Source: Lantana camara
Lineage: Eukaryota > Streptophyta > Magnoliopsida > Lamiales > Verbenaceae
NCBI GenBank assembly: GCA_037501455.1
Contig: CM074856.1
Coordinates: 101,773,001-101,837,000, forward strand
Direction of reading: 5' to 3'
DNA length: 64,000 nt
In this document: positions 46,074-57,602 of the stretch, one piece after another
Numbering within the stretch: position 1 is the first letter of the stretch
Layout: each line of letters starts with the position of its first letter
Translations under genes and position numbers: made by a program
Notes under the pieces: generated by a model
Told to the model about the DNA's origin: nothing
The model's database searches: none
Seen by the model: the letters and a program-made list of their open reading frames with translations, nothing else

Positions 46074-49000
46074 TGTAACACCCCAACCGGTGGGGCATCA
46101 CACCCCCGCACTATGACCCGACACGTGTACGAAATGGAGAGTCCGTACACGTACTAAGTCACAGCGAACGGGTGACGGACGAAAAACACACCCACTGGCT
46201 AGGCGGTATCTAACCCTGTACAGGTGAAAGAATGCAAAACATGACAGCGGAAGCAATACAAAATGGCAACTTTCAAAAACTTAAATCAGCAATCATAAAT
46301 TCATATATCTAGAAAGTGAAACAACATCAACCTAAACGGGTTCAACTAAACAAGGCAACCTGTCCTAGCCTGTCCCGAATAACTATACAACAAAACGGGT
46401 TCAACTGGCCCTAGAAACCTGTCCCGATCAAACATATAATCAAACGGGTTCGACTAATCCAAGTACCTGTCCTAACCTGTCCCGAATTCTAAACATTTAA
46501 ATCATAAATGCAACCTGCACAAAATACATCTTATACAAAATTTACAAACATATTTCAAAACAAATTGCTTAACAAACTAAACGAACAGACACAAACATGA
46601 CATACATGACACACTGCCGCCTAGCACGAACTCCAATGCGAACACAAACCAAAACCTGCACACTAGAAACATAAACGGGGAGGGGTCAGTCCAAAGACTG
46701 AGCGAGGGGTTAACACACGCACGCTATACATATATATAGGGCACAACACAAGGTAAAAGCAATGTTCGTGAACCCAGGGGTTAGTTTTTGTACGCCAAAA
46801 TATTTTCCAGTGATAGTATACTTATAGGGGCTTAAAATCAAACAAACAAATCTTAACTCCAACGTTCTTAAAACATAAGTTCAGATTCATGCAGACTTAA
46901 CACACATATCAGAGCATATCGTATTAGTTTAAAAGTATATCAATTTTTATCTTAATTTAAGAATCTACCCCCGTTTCACGAACTTATAACAGACGGACAG
47001 ACAGAACACACTTACTCATATCAGAACAAAACTCATAAAACAATCCCACCTGCACACCATTGGGGAAGAGAGGTGCCCCTCTCAACCCACCACAGAACGA
47101 AACATGTGAACCAGAGGACCCCGCCCGGTTCCTTCGACGGCCAGCCAAAATGCGCTCCGTCGGCATAGGAGAACTAAGTCTCCCGTCCCGGGTCTCCCTT
47201 ACCCACAATCTCCGGGGCCCATCACACAGATAAACAGACATATATCGGAAACTTAACTTGCCACACACAGACAGACATACATCTCTCATGCATATCGTGC
47301 TTATCATATCACACGTACATATCACACACACTGACCTTGGAATCATAACAGAACTGAAACAAAGCATACATAGGCTCATACATAGCGTTTCGTATTTTCA
47401 AATCAAATCATATGACAAAACCAGCAAAATACGTACTTCGCACATATCTACATATACATAAGGCTTATAAACCGCATGCATTCGAAAACGAGCACGTTGC
47501 AATAGGGTATAACTATATCCTAACCTCACCTGGCACTAAACACAGCCGAAGACACAGCAAATGGTCCACCCCGGAACCTGCACGACTCACTTGTCACCAC
47601 CCCGGGTGCACCTGTACCAACTGAACACACAAACACAGACTCAGACTCCAAAACCAACCAAAAAGACACACGGCCATGCTCACGGATACAAATGATGCAA
47701 CATATGACCCATATTGATTCAATCAAGTCATTCAGAGCATATTACAATCCATAATACATATCAAAAGATGCATAGCTTATAAAATTCCTAACGTTAATTA
47801 CATACATAAATTAGGACATTAAGAATTCCATTCATATCAAGTACCAATTCTCGAATAAATAAACGCAATTTACATAACAATTTATATACAAATTATACAT
47901 TGATAATTTTCACGATATTCTAACAATTAGCATACTTAAGCAATTCATTCAAATTAAATATAACTTAGCCTATCATAATTCATTTCTTATATTTCATAAC
48001 ATTTCATAATCAATTAGTTTTCTAATATTACACTAACACCCCTTAAACAAGAATTATTCTCAAATAAGTAGGCAAATAACGAGGCAATTAAATTCACTAA
48101 ATCACGAATTAAGCTTTCATACAACATAATATATTTTCATATATCATACAATTCACAATTTCCATTTCATAGTTCATACAAGGCCGAAATTACAATTAAA
48201 ACAATTAACGAAGATAAATACAACAACTTCAAAAATTCACATAAAATCAACCGGACATCCGATTGACGAACGGAAAGTGGCGTTGGACTCACCACGACAA
48301 AAGGAATCCGCTGACCGAAAGTCACCGGAATGCCGCCACCGTAGCCGGCCAAACCGCCACGTGCAGCCGTCGAACCACCACCTCCGGTGGTCGGAAAATT
48401 CCCCGGAAGGACAGAAACGTGCGTCTCGGCCTACTCAACAAAAGCCCTCAATCAATTTCAGAAAATACCAAACACGTCGGACTTCGTTGACGAAAAACTG
48501 AACTAAATTCCAAGGACGAAAACTGAAATTAAATGCAAACCGTAAAATGAAAACGAAATCCGAACATACCGTTGGAAAGCCCGTAACGAGCCCTTCGAAA
48601 GCCCCTAGTCAAAACCCGGAAAAAGTCACCGAAAAATCGAACCGCCGGTCCAGACCGGTCCGCCGCCGGCCGGTTCTTGAGCCACCACCACCACGAATAA
48701 CTCGAACTCGCCGTCAGGAACAACCTTTGAAAAGGGATCACCACCAAAATCGGCCGAAAAAAGGCCGAACCGCTGCCTCAAAGTTCCGCCGCTGCTTCTC
48801 GCCGGAAAACACCATTTCCGGTCACTTTCTCGCCAAACCACTGCCGGAAATGAACTAAGGAGGTCAAAAATGATCGGAAACCATCAAGCCCCGTCGAAAA
48901 ATACCGCCGGAAGGCGGCGCAACTCGCCGCTACAGTAGCGCCGCCGCATGTCGCGATCTTTGGGCGGCGCGTGCGGCGCCGTCACGGCCCGGATGGCCAC

Positions 49001-50243
49001 GCCGCCAACGCCATACGCTGCATCGGGGAGTCTTCCTACTGGGTCCGTAGCGCGTGTCTCGAGATCGACGCCGAAAAACACCGCGAATGGGCGGCGAAGC
49101 TGCGGCTCCGCCACCTCCCGCCTGTGCGTCTAAAAATCGGCGAAAAAGGCCACCTCCGGTTGTCGTCGGGCCATGATCTTGGTACGGTTGAGACCGCGTC
49201 GTCGAGCTCGTCGAAAAGCACTATTGGTTCATCGAAATCCATCGAGAAACGAGCAAGTTTGGATTGTAAGTGAAATTATACCTTCGAGTGTGTGTGTACA
49301 GTGTTTGAATCGCTGGAGGGGGGAGAGAGCTGGCGCGTGTCTCGAGATCGCCGCCGAAAACCGCCGCGAATGGGCGGCGAAGCGACGGCTCCGCCACCCC
49401 CCGCCTGTGCGTCTGAAAATCGGCGAAAAGAGCCGCCTCCGGTTGTCGTCGGGCCATGATCTTGGTACGGTTGAGACCGTGTCGTCGAGCTCATCGAAAA
49501 GGACTATTGGTTCATCGAAATCCGTCGAGAAACGAGCAAGTTTGGATTATATGTGAAATTACACCTTCGAGTGTGTGTGTACAGTGTTTGAATCGCTGGA
49601 GGGGGGGGAGAGAGCTGGCGCGTGTCTCGAGATCGCCGCCGGAAACCGCCGCGAATGGGCGGCGAAGCGGCGGCTCCGCCACCCCCCGCCTGTACATCTT
49701 AAAATCGGTGAAAAGGGCTGCCTCCGGTTGTCGTCGGGCCATGATCTTGGTACGGTTGAGACCGCGTCGTCGAGCTCGTCGAAAAGCACTATTGGTTCAT
49801 CGAAATCCGTCGAGAAACGAGCAAGTTTGGATTGTATGTGAAATTACACCTTCGAGTGTGTGTGTACAGTGTTTGAATCGCTGGAGGGGGGGAGAGAGAG
49901 CTGAAGTTGAGGTTATGGCACGAATAACAATGAAGAAGATATTTATCCCGGTCCTCGCGCGAAGAAACGATTGGTAGAAAGGGCTAACGACGTCAGAATT
50001 GGGCAAACTTAGAGTCTATGGACTCGTTTCGCTGCCCTGAACGTAATAAAGGGGTCAAAGAGGTCGAAATCTCAATCGAACGAGGAATGACCGAAAAACC
50101 CCTAAAAAGAGAAAATTACAAACAAGCCCCTAAACTCTTAAAGAGTTCAAAATAGGGCCGTGCAAAGCACAAAATCACATAATTACACACATAAAAGGTT
50201 GAAACATGGCGTACCTTATTTATAGGACGAGCGGGATGTTACA
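46074..50243 (-). repeat. Element C 5' LTR (4170 bp)
   Basis: Right LTR of C. R-region hairpin at 46686-46701. Putative sense-strand intron signals: donor AGGTGAGG at about 47530 and acceptor TGCAGG at about 46656. The GC-rich part contains the triplication at 49050-49903. Frames such as 49456-49977 and 49173-49556 come from the tandem GC-rich units and are not genes. Confidence 0.92.
49050..49903. repeat. Tandem triplication (about 285-bp unit) in the C 5' LTR
   Basis: Units start at 49050, 49333 and 49618, each with GCGCGTGTCTCGAGATCG and ending at a GA-rich AGAGAGCTG; the 3' LTR has one (from about 16500). The unit spans the GC-rich block and the CT-rich (sense) tract, so it may triple part of the promoter region. 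Confidence 0.88.
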
Positions 50244-50248
50244 ATTTC
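50244..50248. repeat. TSD of element C, right copy (ATTTC)
   Basis: Matches 13493-13497. Confidence 0.92.
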
Positions 50249-50462
50249 GGTGCCCCAAACTCGTTGAACGGGTCAAAAAGGTCAAAATCTCGATCGAATG
50301 AGCAGTGACCGAAAAACCCCAAAGAAGAGAAAATTACAAACAAGCCCCTAAACTCTAAAAGAGTTCAAAATAGGGTCGTGCAAAGCACAAACTCACATAA
50401 TTAAACACATAATAAAGTTGAAACGTGGCGTACCTTATACGTCGGACGAGCAGGATGTTACA
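50244..50462 (-). mobile_element. Element B LTR, segment 3
   Basis: After the second ATTTC the B LTR resumes and ends GCAGGATGTTACA. In the sense strand this is the LTR start TGTAACATCCTGC. What follows (GAGACCC...) is not a polypurine tract, so this is the outer end of B and GAGAC (50463-50467) is its candidate TSD. Confidence 0.88.
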
Positions 50463-51445
50463 GAGACCCAATCTCCTTAAATAGCGAACCGGACACAAAG
50501 TCCTAGTCGTTCGCCCCCACTTCCCAAATAAAGATTAGGGAGTAGTTGGAGAACTCTCAGCCGTCGGCATATAAACATTACTACACAAAGTCCATAACGT
50601 CTTTCTTATACTGATGGGTCTGAATATGGGGTACAGAGCTCAATCACTTTAGAATTTGTTTAAAGGTGGGGAGACCAATGGTGATCACCGTAAAAGATGG
50701 TAGGTTCAAACTGCTAGGACAAACACCAAAGAAACAGAGGTCAAACGGCCAAGCTGGGGGAACTGGGGGTTATTCCCAGCTTGGCTCTCCGACGCTCAAG
50801 TCAGATGATGATCCGAAAAAGAGTATATACGAAATGTGAAGTTGCAGTAATGGAGATTGTTATAGTGAAGGAGATAAACTAGCTTATTTATAGTTGAGGG
50901 TCAGGGACCCTTTGGTCATTTGCACCGTGTGCTCCTGGCCACATGTTGCCCTAACACATGGCGTTACGAGAGAAACCTAGGAGGAATCTTCCTGCAAAAG
51001 CCGGTGGAAGTTAGTGTTGGCGACAGTGGCAGGTGCGCGGGCATGTACGGGGTGTCAGAGAGCCATTTTAGAGGGTTGGTAACAAGGGCTTAAGAGCACG
51101 CTCGTGTCAACCAAGGGCCTTGCAGGCCAGAGAATCCACTACAGGATGACGGCCAAGGCTTATGCAACGAGGGGGAGTGGAAAACTTTCCTAAGGGAGTT
51201 TAGCGCTCGAAGAGAACTTTCTTGATAAATTGGAGCTTAGCCTGGTGTTACGAAGTGCGCTCGTTAGAGAGCGGCAATGTTAATCACGCAGGTACATAGC
51301 AGAGATGGCACGTGTCCTTGAGAAACTTTGACGCTCGAGGGGTTTGGGCGCTCGTGTATGACTGCCTTAATCACAGGAGGACATGTGTTACTATCTTGAG
51401 TTGCCACGTGTCCAAACGTAGGACGAGCATATTTTGGCCCTATCA
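50463..51445 (-). repeat. Element E LTR, partial (Tat-like gypsy)
   Basis: On the minus strand the LTR starts TGATAGGGCCAAAATATGC at 51445, directly after a polypurine tract, and contains a TATA box (50885-50892) and the motif TGACTTGAGCGTCGGAG (about 50787-50803) characteristic of the R/U5 region of plant Tat/Athila-type gypsy LTRs. Its other end is not seen; B is joined at 50462. Confidence 0.7.
50885..50892 (-). promoter_or_regulatory. TATA box of E LTR
   Basis: TATAAATA on the minus strand, about 85 bases upstream of the GCGTCGG motif. Confidence 0.6.
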
Positions 51446-51461
51446 TTTTTGCCCCCCAATT
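51446..51461 (-). promoter_or_regulatory. Polypurine tract of E
   Basis: The minus strand reads AATTGGGGGGCAAAAA then TGATAGGG. It places the E internal region to the right and fixes E on the minus strand. Confidence 0.75.
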
Positions 51462-52041
51462 CTGTAGTTCTTAGGGTAGGGACTGCCGAATTCAAATATC
51501 TCAATTCTTTACGAGGGTGACGCTTGTTAATAGAGTGTTGAGCACCTTTGTTCCTGACCATGCATTAAATGCGGTCATATCAGGCAACCGCTCAAAACAC
51601 CTTTGCATTAAATGCTGATGCGCTTGTAGGCGCGTGGCTTTGGGAATACACGTGACGGTTCACTAAAGTGAATGGTTTCCTAGGAGGAAAATGATTGTCT
51701 TTTGAATCACTTGCCAGAAACGTACCAACTCCCATCCCTATAAATAAGGGATTCTGCATCTATATCGTCCTTTACGCGAACAAATCTTCAGAGCACAAAT
51801 TTGCGGAAAACTCTTTGCAAAACAAATTTCAGAGCATTCACAACTTTTCTTCAAGTTTTTCCAGAAAACTCAAGGTAACCTTCTGGTGGAATCTTTTAAC
51901 TTTGCTAACCTTAGAACATATTAGGATTTAGTTCTCAGTACATCTCCCTTATTTCCCAGAGTCCCTGAATCTCGCATCTCCTCCCGATTCTTAAAAAAAA
52001 AAAAAAAACTCTTCCCATCCTTGAAAAATCTTTCTCAAACT
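51462..52041 (+). promoter_or_regulatory. Opposite-strand promoter and leader in E
   Basis: TATAAATA at 51739-51746 in the context CCCTATAAATAAGGG, then an A/C-rich leader with a possible 5'UTR intron (donor CTCAAGGTAACC near 51870, acceptor TTTCCCAG near 51955) before the ATG at 52042. It points against the direction of E. Some Tat-lineage elements are known to carry antisense ORFs between pol and the 3' LTR, which fits. Confidence 0.55.
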
Positions 52042-52222
52042 ATGTCTGGGGATCACATCGAAGAATTTGCCCGGCAAGTCGAGGATATGGCAAGCCAAAA
52101 TTCATCTCCAAGGGATGAGGAATTACATGCTGCCGTTTCTTCCATGGAGGAGAGGAACCCAGGTGGGGTTGAGCATCTATTTGAAGAGATGGACATGGTG
52201 ATGGAAGAGGAGAGGCAAGGGG
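52042..52222 (+). pseudogene. Start of an antisense ORF in E, cut by element D
   Basis: Sixty codons beginning MSGDHIEEFARQVEDMASQN, acidic and Met/Glu-rich, open up to the exact point where D inserts (stop arises from the D LTR TGTAAC). It is downstream of a TATA box and leader on the same strand. By position it is the N-terminus of an antisense accessory ORF of a Tat-like element; the rest is not in the window. It could instead be an unrelated gene start. Confidence 0.5.
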
Positions 52223-55118
52223 TGTAACACCCCGCTCGTCCTGCAAATAAGGTACGCCACATTCCAACTTTATTATGTGTCTAATTATATTATTTTGTGT
52301 TTTGCCTGGCCCTATTTTGAACACTTTTAGAGTTTAGGGGCCTGTTTGTAATTTTCTCTTTTTAGGGGTTATTCAGTAATTTCTCGTTCGGTCGAGAGTT
52401 GGACCTCTTTAACCCCTCTTTTACGTTCGGGCCATCGAGACGAGTCCATAGACTCTAAGTTTGCCCTATTCTGACTTCGTTAGCCCGTTCTTCCGATCGT
52501 TTTTGAGTAAGAGGACCCGAGATATATACCCTGGATCCTCGTAATTCGTGCCAAAAGATCAGACCTCAGCCTTCATCGTCTTCTCCAGCGATCCGTCACT
52601 ATTCATGCACTCGAAGGTGTAATTACACACACATGTCCGTTCTCATTCGTTTCTCGATGGAATTCGACGTTTGAGTAGTGGAAATTTATCAGCTCGACGA
52701 GCCCGTCACGATGGTACAAGAATCACGGCCCGAAAACCAACGGTGGTAGTGCTACGGCAGAGCAGCGGCGGCGGAACGAACACCCGCCACTTCGCCGCCA
52801 CTTCGCGGTGGTCTTCGACGTTTTTCTTCAGGTACGCGCCACCCCATCTGGACAAGGAGCTTCCGGCGTAACTCCAGTTTTAACGGCGCGGCCATCCGGG
52901 CCGCGGTTGGGCCGCACGCGCCGCCCGTAGTGGTGGTGGCGGACGCCCGGCACTGTAGCACGACGGCTTCGCTATGTTCCAGTGAGTTTCACGGGCGGAG
53001 CTTGACCCTATTCGACCTGTTTTGGCCTCCTGAGTCCGATTCCGGGGTCAATTCAAGCAAACGGTGGCCGTAGGTGGTGGAAACCTGCGGTGACGCTGCG
53101 GCGGACTTTGGCCGGCGGTTTGGGACCTTTTTCGGCCGGTTTTGGTGGTGCTCCCTTTACAAAAGTTGCTTGGAATGACGAAACTTAGCGGATGGCATCG
53201 GCGGCGTTCCAGGAACCGGTCGTTGGCGGCGGACCGGTGGTGGATCGGTGGCTAAACCCTAAACCCTAAACCGGCCTGGACTGGCGCTTCTCTCTCCGGC
53301 GATTTTTCCGGCGATTTGACTTGGGTCTTTTGTAGGGCTCGTTACGGGCTTTCCAACGGTATGCTCGGATTTCATTTTCGTTTTACGGTTTGTATTTAAT
53401 TTCAGTTTTCGTCCTTGGAATTTGGTTTGGTTTTTCGTCAACAAAGTCCCACGTGTTTGCTATTTTCTGAAATTGGTTGAGCGCTTTTGTCAAGCAGGCC
53501 GAGGCGCACGTTTCTGCCCTTCCGGGGATTTTTTCGACCACCGGAGGCGGTGTTCCGGTGGCGGCCGGTGACTGTTCGGTCGGCTGCAGTAGCGGCATTC
53601 CGGTGACCTCCGGACAGTGTGTTCCTTTCGTCGTGTTGGTACAGGTGCACCCGGGGTGGTGACTTGTGGTCGTGCAGGTTCCGGGGTGGACCATTTGCTT
53701 TTGGGTTGGCTTTGTCTGGTACCAGGTGAGGGTGTTTTTGTATTAGCTACGTAACAAACCCTACAACCCTTATGTGAAAAGCTTTGGCCAAAACCTTATG
53801 ATTATATATATATTACTTTTAAAGTAGAGTCATCGAGTAAATATTGATCGAGTAAACCCTTTTCAAATGAATTATGAAATATGTTATGTTCTTATGAATT
53901 GAAATGTTTTGGCGAGATTATGCATGTATGTATTTATGTTCACGGGCCCAGGGACTTAGTGCAAGTGGCTATCCGGGGAGGCAAGGGCCGACGGTGATCC
54001 CTTGTACTAGTCCCAATTTATGTACGGTGATACCGACCCTCGCTAGGAGGTTTAGCGGGGAATGGGAGCTGAGTGCCCTTGGGGGAGTCATGAAACCCCA
54101 TTGGCCTATGTATGAGGTGGTTGGGTCTTGCTAACCTGTCCACCACCCGGAGGAAGAAGGTTGGAACTTATTTATGATTTATGGTTATGATTATGATTAT
54201 GTTTATGATTGATAGGCACCGTGCGGGAAGGCTGGGACACGGATTGCCCAAACGAATATGTTTAGGATATGATATATGATTTGTGTGTATTATGATATAA
54301 TGCATGATCACCTATTTAATGTATCAATGATATTTGTCATACACGGTCAGAGTTTGGTTGGAGATGATGCACGCTCACTCGCCGAGCCTTTATGTTTATG
54401 TATGAATTATGAACTTAATGAATTTAATATGATTAGTCGTAAAGGCCGAGCATTGCTGAGTTATTCTCTTGCCCTTTTGGGAACTAACTTTAAATAAAAC
54501 CTTGCTCGGGATTTATGACTTGCATGCGCATGTTTTTATATATATTTATCGCTCCTGCTCACTCAGTCTTCTAGAGGCTAACCCTCCCCCTTCTTTTCCA
54601 CTTTTCAGTTCTTGCAGGTTTGAGCTAGGCGGCTTTGAGTCGGGTCTGTTGAGTCTGTGTCAGTCTGTTTGATTTGTTATATACCCTGTTTTGATGTGTG
54701 AAGGAAACTATGTATATGATATGTATATGTTATGCAGGTTGGTACTCATGATTTGGATTTATGATTTTCGGGACAGTTTAGGACAGGTGCTCGGTTTAGA
54801 TGAACCCGTTTTGATTATATATTTGATCGGGACAGGTTTCTAGGGCAGTTGAACCCGTTTAATTGATGTTAAGTTACCTTTTGAAATATATGAATTATGA
54901 TTGCTGACTAAGGTTTTTGAGAATTCATACTTTGTATCGCTTCCGTATTCAGTTCTTACATATTTACGCTTGTACAGGGTTTAGGTACCGCCTAGCTTAG
55001 ATTGGTTTTTTGTTTGTCACCCGTTCGCTGTGACTTGGTGCGTGTGCGGACTTTCCATTTCGTATACGTGTCGGGTCATAGTGCGGGGGTGTGGTGCCCC
55101 ACCGCTTGGGGTGCTACA
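52223..55118 (+). repeat. Element D LTR1 (2896 bp)
   Basis: Starts TGTAACACCCCGCTCG and ends GGGGTGCTACA. GC-rich part 52680-53330, including CCGCCCGTAGTGG; putative intron 53726-54617; R-region hairpin 54563-54581 (one mismatch); CGGGACAG...GAACCCG repeats at 54768-54860. No gene. Confidence 0.92.
53726..54617 (+). other. Putative intron within the LTR
   Basis: Donor CCAG|GTGAGG at 53725/53726 and acceptor TTCTTGCAG|G at 54617, about 890 bp apart. Equivalent donor and acceptor motifs occur at the same LTR positions in A, B, C, G and H. In LTR2 the donor is at 59130. Splicing is not shown by the sequence; this is inference from conserved motifs. Confidence 0.4.
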
Positions 55119-55125
55119 TCTTAAG

Positions 55126-55137
55126 TGGTATCAGAGC
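55126..55137 (+). promoter_or_regulatory. Primer-binding site of D, unit 1
   Basis: TGGTATCAGAGC, seven bases after LTR1; followed by GGTT-CAG-AACC inside CAGAGC/GCTCTG, a hairpin that would include the PBS end. Confidence 0.93.
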
Positions 55138-55878
55138 TACCAGGTTCAGAACCAGTGCTCTGGAGTCGTGTCGTGTCAGTTTAGGTCGGACGGCATAGGA
55201 ATACTTATGCATTGCATTCGTTTGAAGTGAAATTTTGACTTCTTTGCATGAATTTGTTTGAGCTTATGTGATTGTGTGCACACTATGATTACGATTCTTG
55301 CAAAATTATCACTGTTATGCTTTACATTTTATTAAATAACGTCTTGCATGTGCATTACTTAAGTGTTCGTAATTATTTTATTACTTGACATATCCATGTA
55401 CTAACCCGCATGCATAAATATTTAGTCAATTTGTGAATTACAGGGAGTTGGCTTGATGACAAAATTTTTAATTGATCGTGACAACATTTCCCGCTTCTAT
55501 AAATTGATGATAGAAGATTCAAAATTACCATGCCTTGATTACTTGAATAAAGGATAAATGGAATTCTGAAAGAATTCGACAATATCTAGATGCTAACCTT
55601 ATGGAAACAGGTATTATGCATTCATAGCACGTGCATCATGCATTGGATTAAATCATAATTATTTTGAACATTTGTTCTACGTGCTTGATTGCCTTCTTTG
55701 CTGGAAATGAGTGCCTGCCATTTACATCCCTAATCCCGCATGCATTAGTTTTGTGGTTATATTTAGGTGATTTTGTTACCTGTTTCGACGAGTACTGATT
55801 TTAGTGGAAGCTGCATTGGGATCTGAATAGGAGTGGATCAGAAAGTGGATAGTTGACTTAACAAACTCGGGGAATAGG

Positions 55879-56037
55879 GTGGATAAAAGAAGATGTCTGT
55901 ATACAAGGGAAACAAGAGACCTTTTAACTAACGAGGTACCTTCAGGATATATACTTAACTACTTGGAGGTACTCGGGGTTAGTAAATTTTATAAGGAAGT
56001 CAGAATTTCTAAATCTGAATGGCATGAGGGACAATGA
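55879..56037 (+). pseudogene. Unknown protein piece, D unit 1 (frameshifted)
   Basis: Same frame as 61281-61502, but one G is missing near 56030 (GAGGGAC against GAGGGGAC), which brings in a TGA at 56035-56037. It contains NEVPSGYILNYLEVLG. There is no ATG in frame at its start. Confidence 0.5.
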
Positions 56038-56179
56038 ACGAATCAAGGCACTTGTACAATTCAGAAAATTCCAAAGAAGGAATCGGATTACTATTATAGA
56101 GACACCACCAGTTACTCTTATACAAAGAAAAAAGGGGGAAAATTTTGTAAGCTATGGGATTTAGTGCTGAGGTCATTGA

Positions 56180-56500
56180 AGATCAACTCCACCAAATATT
56201 GAGGATAGGGGCATCATTTACAACGACGGTGTACTAAGTAAGATCGTTTACAGATTCTTCATTTATTTCCCGACGATGGTCCTGAGAGATTTTACCGTTG
56301 GAAGAAATAACAATTCCCAATTACTAAGGATTTTACTGGGATTTCAAGAGACCCTACGGATCACTTTACTCCGAGAATCAAGTGAGGCGGTCCAAGAATA
56401 TTTGGGTACCCGAGAATATGAGGGAATATTGAAGAATGCAAGTTTGAATGAAGGATTGGAACCACTGCCAATCAAGGATTCGATTATCCTTCCAAATTAA
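56180..56500 (+). pseudogene. Unknown protein piece, C-terminal part (D)
   Basis: 107-codon open stretch ending LPIKDSIILPN then TAA; the first ATG is at 56276 (MVLRDFTVGRNNN). The last 50 codons match C at 18222-18377. An overlapping frame, 56154-56237, includes VIEDQLHQILRIGAS, which also matches C, so the region is probably a decayed gene with frame changes. No family recognised. Confidence 0.45.
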
Positions 56501-56989
56501 AGAATTGCCAACCTGGACTTGAATTCCACGGTGAACGGTACCTTAAGCATTCATGGCATTTCCACCCATGTATTTTATAAGCAATTATATTTTATTTTGC
56601 TTGATGTATGTGACAACGTGTAATGTTTGGTATTGCTCGATTGTAATAACGTGACTAACTGCTTTCATTTTTCATAACTTAAAATTTATTGTTTTTGCTG
56701 TTAATTCTTGTGAATTGAATGGAATACTGTGTGAATTGTTCGTGTCTCTATGTTTATAATTTCTTTGGTTACTCACTAACCCTTCATGCACATACAAGCA
56801 TATTGTGGTGTTATTTTTCAGAGGTTCCATCACGATATCCCCCTTGAGTTGAAGCATGGATGTTGAATCAATACTCTAGGGACACCGATATCAGTAGTGT
56901 TAAGGTACACTAAACATGCATCACATGTTTTACATCAGTGCTACTTTAATGTGTGTATGTATCAATGCTGAGTAAGTGAACTTGTGTGC

Positions 56990-57332
56990 TAGAGAGTTGT
57001 TGAGATCTCTCTATTTGCGTGTTAGGGAGATGTGGGATTCTCCCTATTTATGTGATAGAAAGATGTTGGATTCTTTCTAAATTATGTGAGCAAGAGATAG
57101 TGGATTCTCTTGGAGTTAGATGTTTGGGAGATGTTGGATTCTCTCGAATTTAGGGGTTTGAGAAATGCTGGATTTTCTCAAACTAGAATGTTTGGAAGAT
57201 GTGGAAGTCTGCCAGACTTAGGTTGAGAGACGGGGCTCTCTCGGTTACGTGGTTGAGAGACGGGGTTCTCTCAATTCTGTGTCTGAGGGACGGGGTTCTC
57301 TCTTTTGATGTGCTGAGAGATGGGATTCTCTC
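56990..57332 (+). repeat. Hairpin array of D (11 units, plus strand)
   Basis: Hairpins at 56990-57013, 57023-57046, 57056-57079, 57091-57112, 57123-57148, 57156-57183, 57190-57217, 57223-57244, 57253-57274, 57285-57302 and 57315-57332. The first five or six have a TGTTGGAT-type loop, the last four a CGGGGT/TGGGAT loop. Irregular pairs (in units 5, 7, 8 and 10) are G-U on the plus strand, the sense strand here, as expected for RNA. Order and loop classes mirror C and H. Confidence 0.85.
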
Positions 57333-57602
57333 TTGTTTGTTACGGCTTAGATACGGGTGGCCCGACAGCAGCTAATAAGCGATGAGGGTGCGACGGTATT
57401 GAGCTTTGGTTGCAGTGGCCTAGTGGAGATTGAACGAGTTTGAAGCGACCGACAGTCAAGTGTTGAACAAACCTCTGTGGCTACGGAACTCTGAGGGGAG
57501 TTGATGCAAGTGGGAGTAAACTCCACAGCCAGGGCTTTGACTCTACATGATTGCAGGAGATGGATTGAAGTATTTCAACTCGAAGCTTTATGACTCAGTA
57601 TT

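Larger units (their letters stand above)
13498..50243 (-). mobile_element. Element C, LARD-like LTR retrotransposon split by nested insertions
   Basis: Minus-strand element: 3' LTR 13498-17128, internal domain 17129-18521 and 45092-46073 (about 2.4 kb once G and its contents are removed), 5' LTR 46074-50243, TSD ATTTC. It has a primer-binding site and polypurine tract but no recognisable gag-pol. It is the same family as B and D: LTR starts and GC-rich regions align, and the internal domain shares protein-like pieces with D. LTR length differs (3631 and 4170 bp) because of a tandem triplication in the right LTR and a 46-bp loss near 47180. Confidence 0.92.

Noticed and set aside
49173..49977. 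Frames with repeated peptides in the C 5' LTR
   Set aside because: They only read through the 285-bp tandem units; repetition of peptide follows repetition of DNA.
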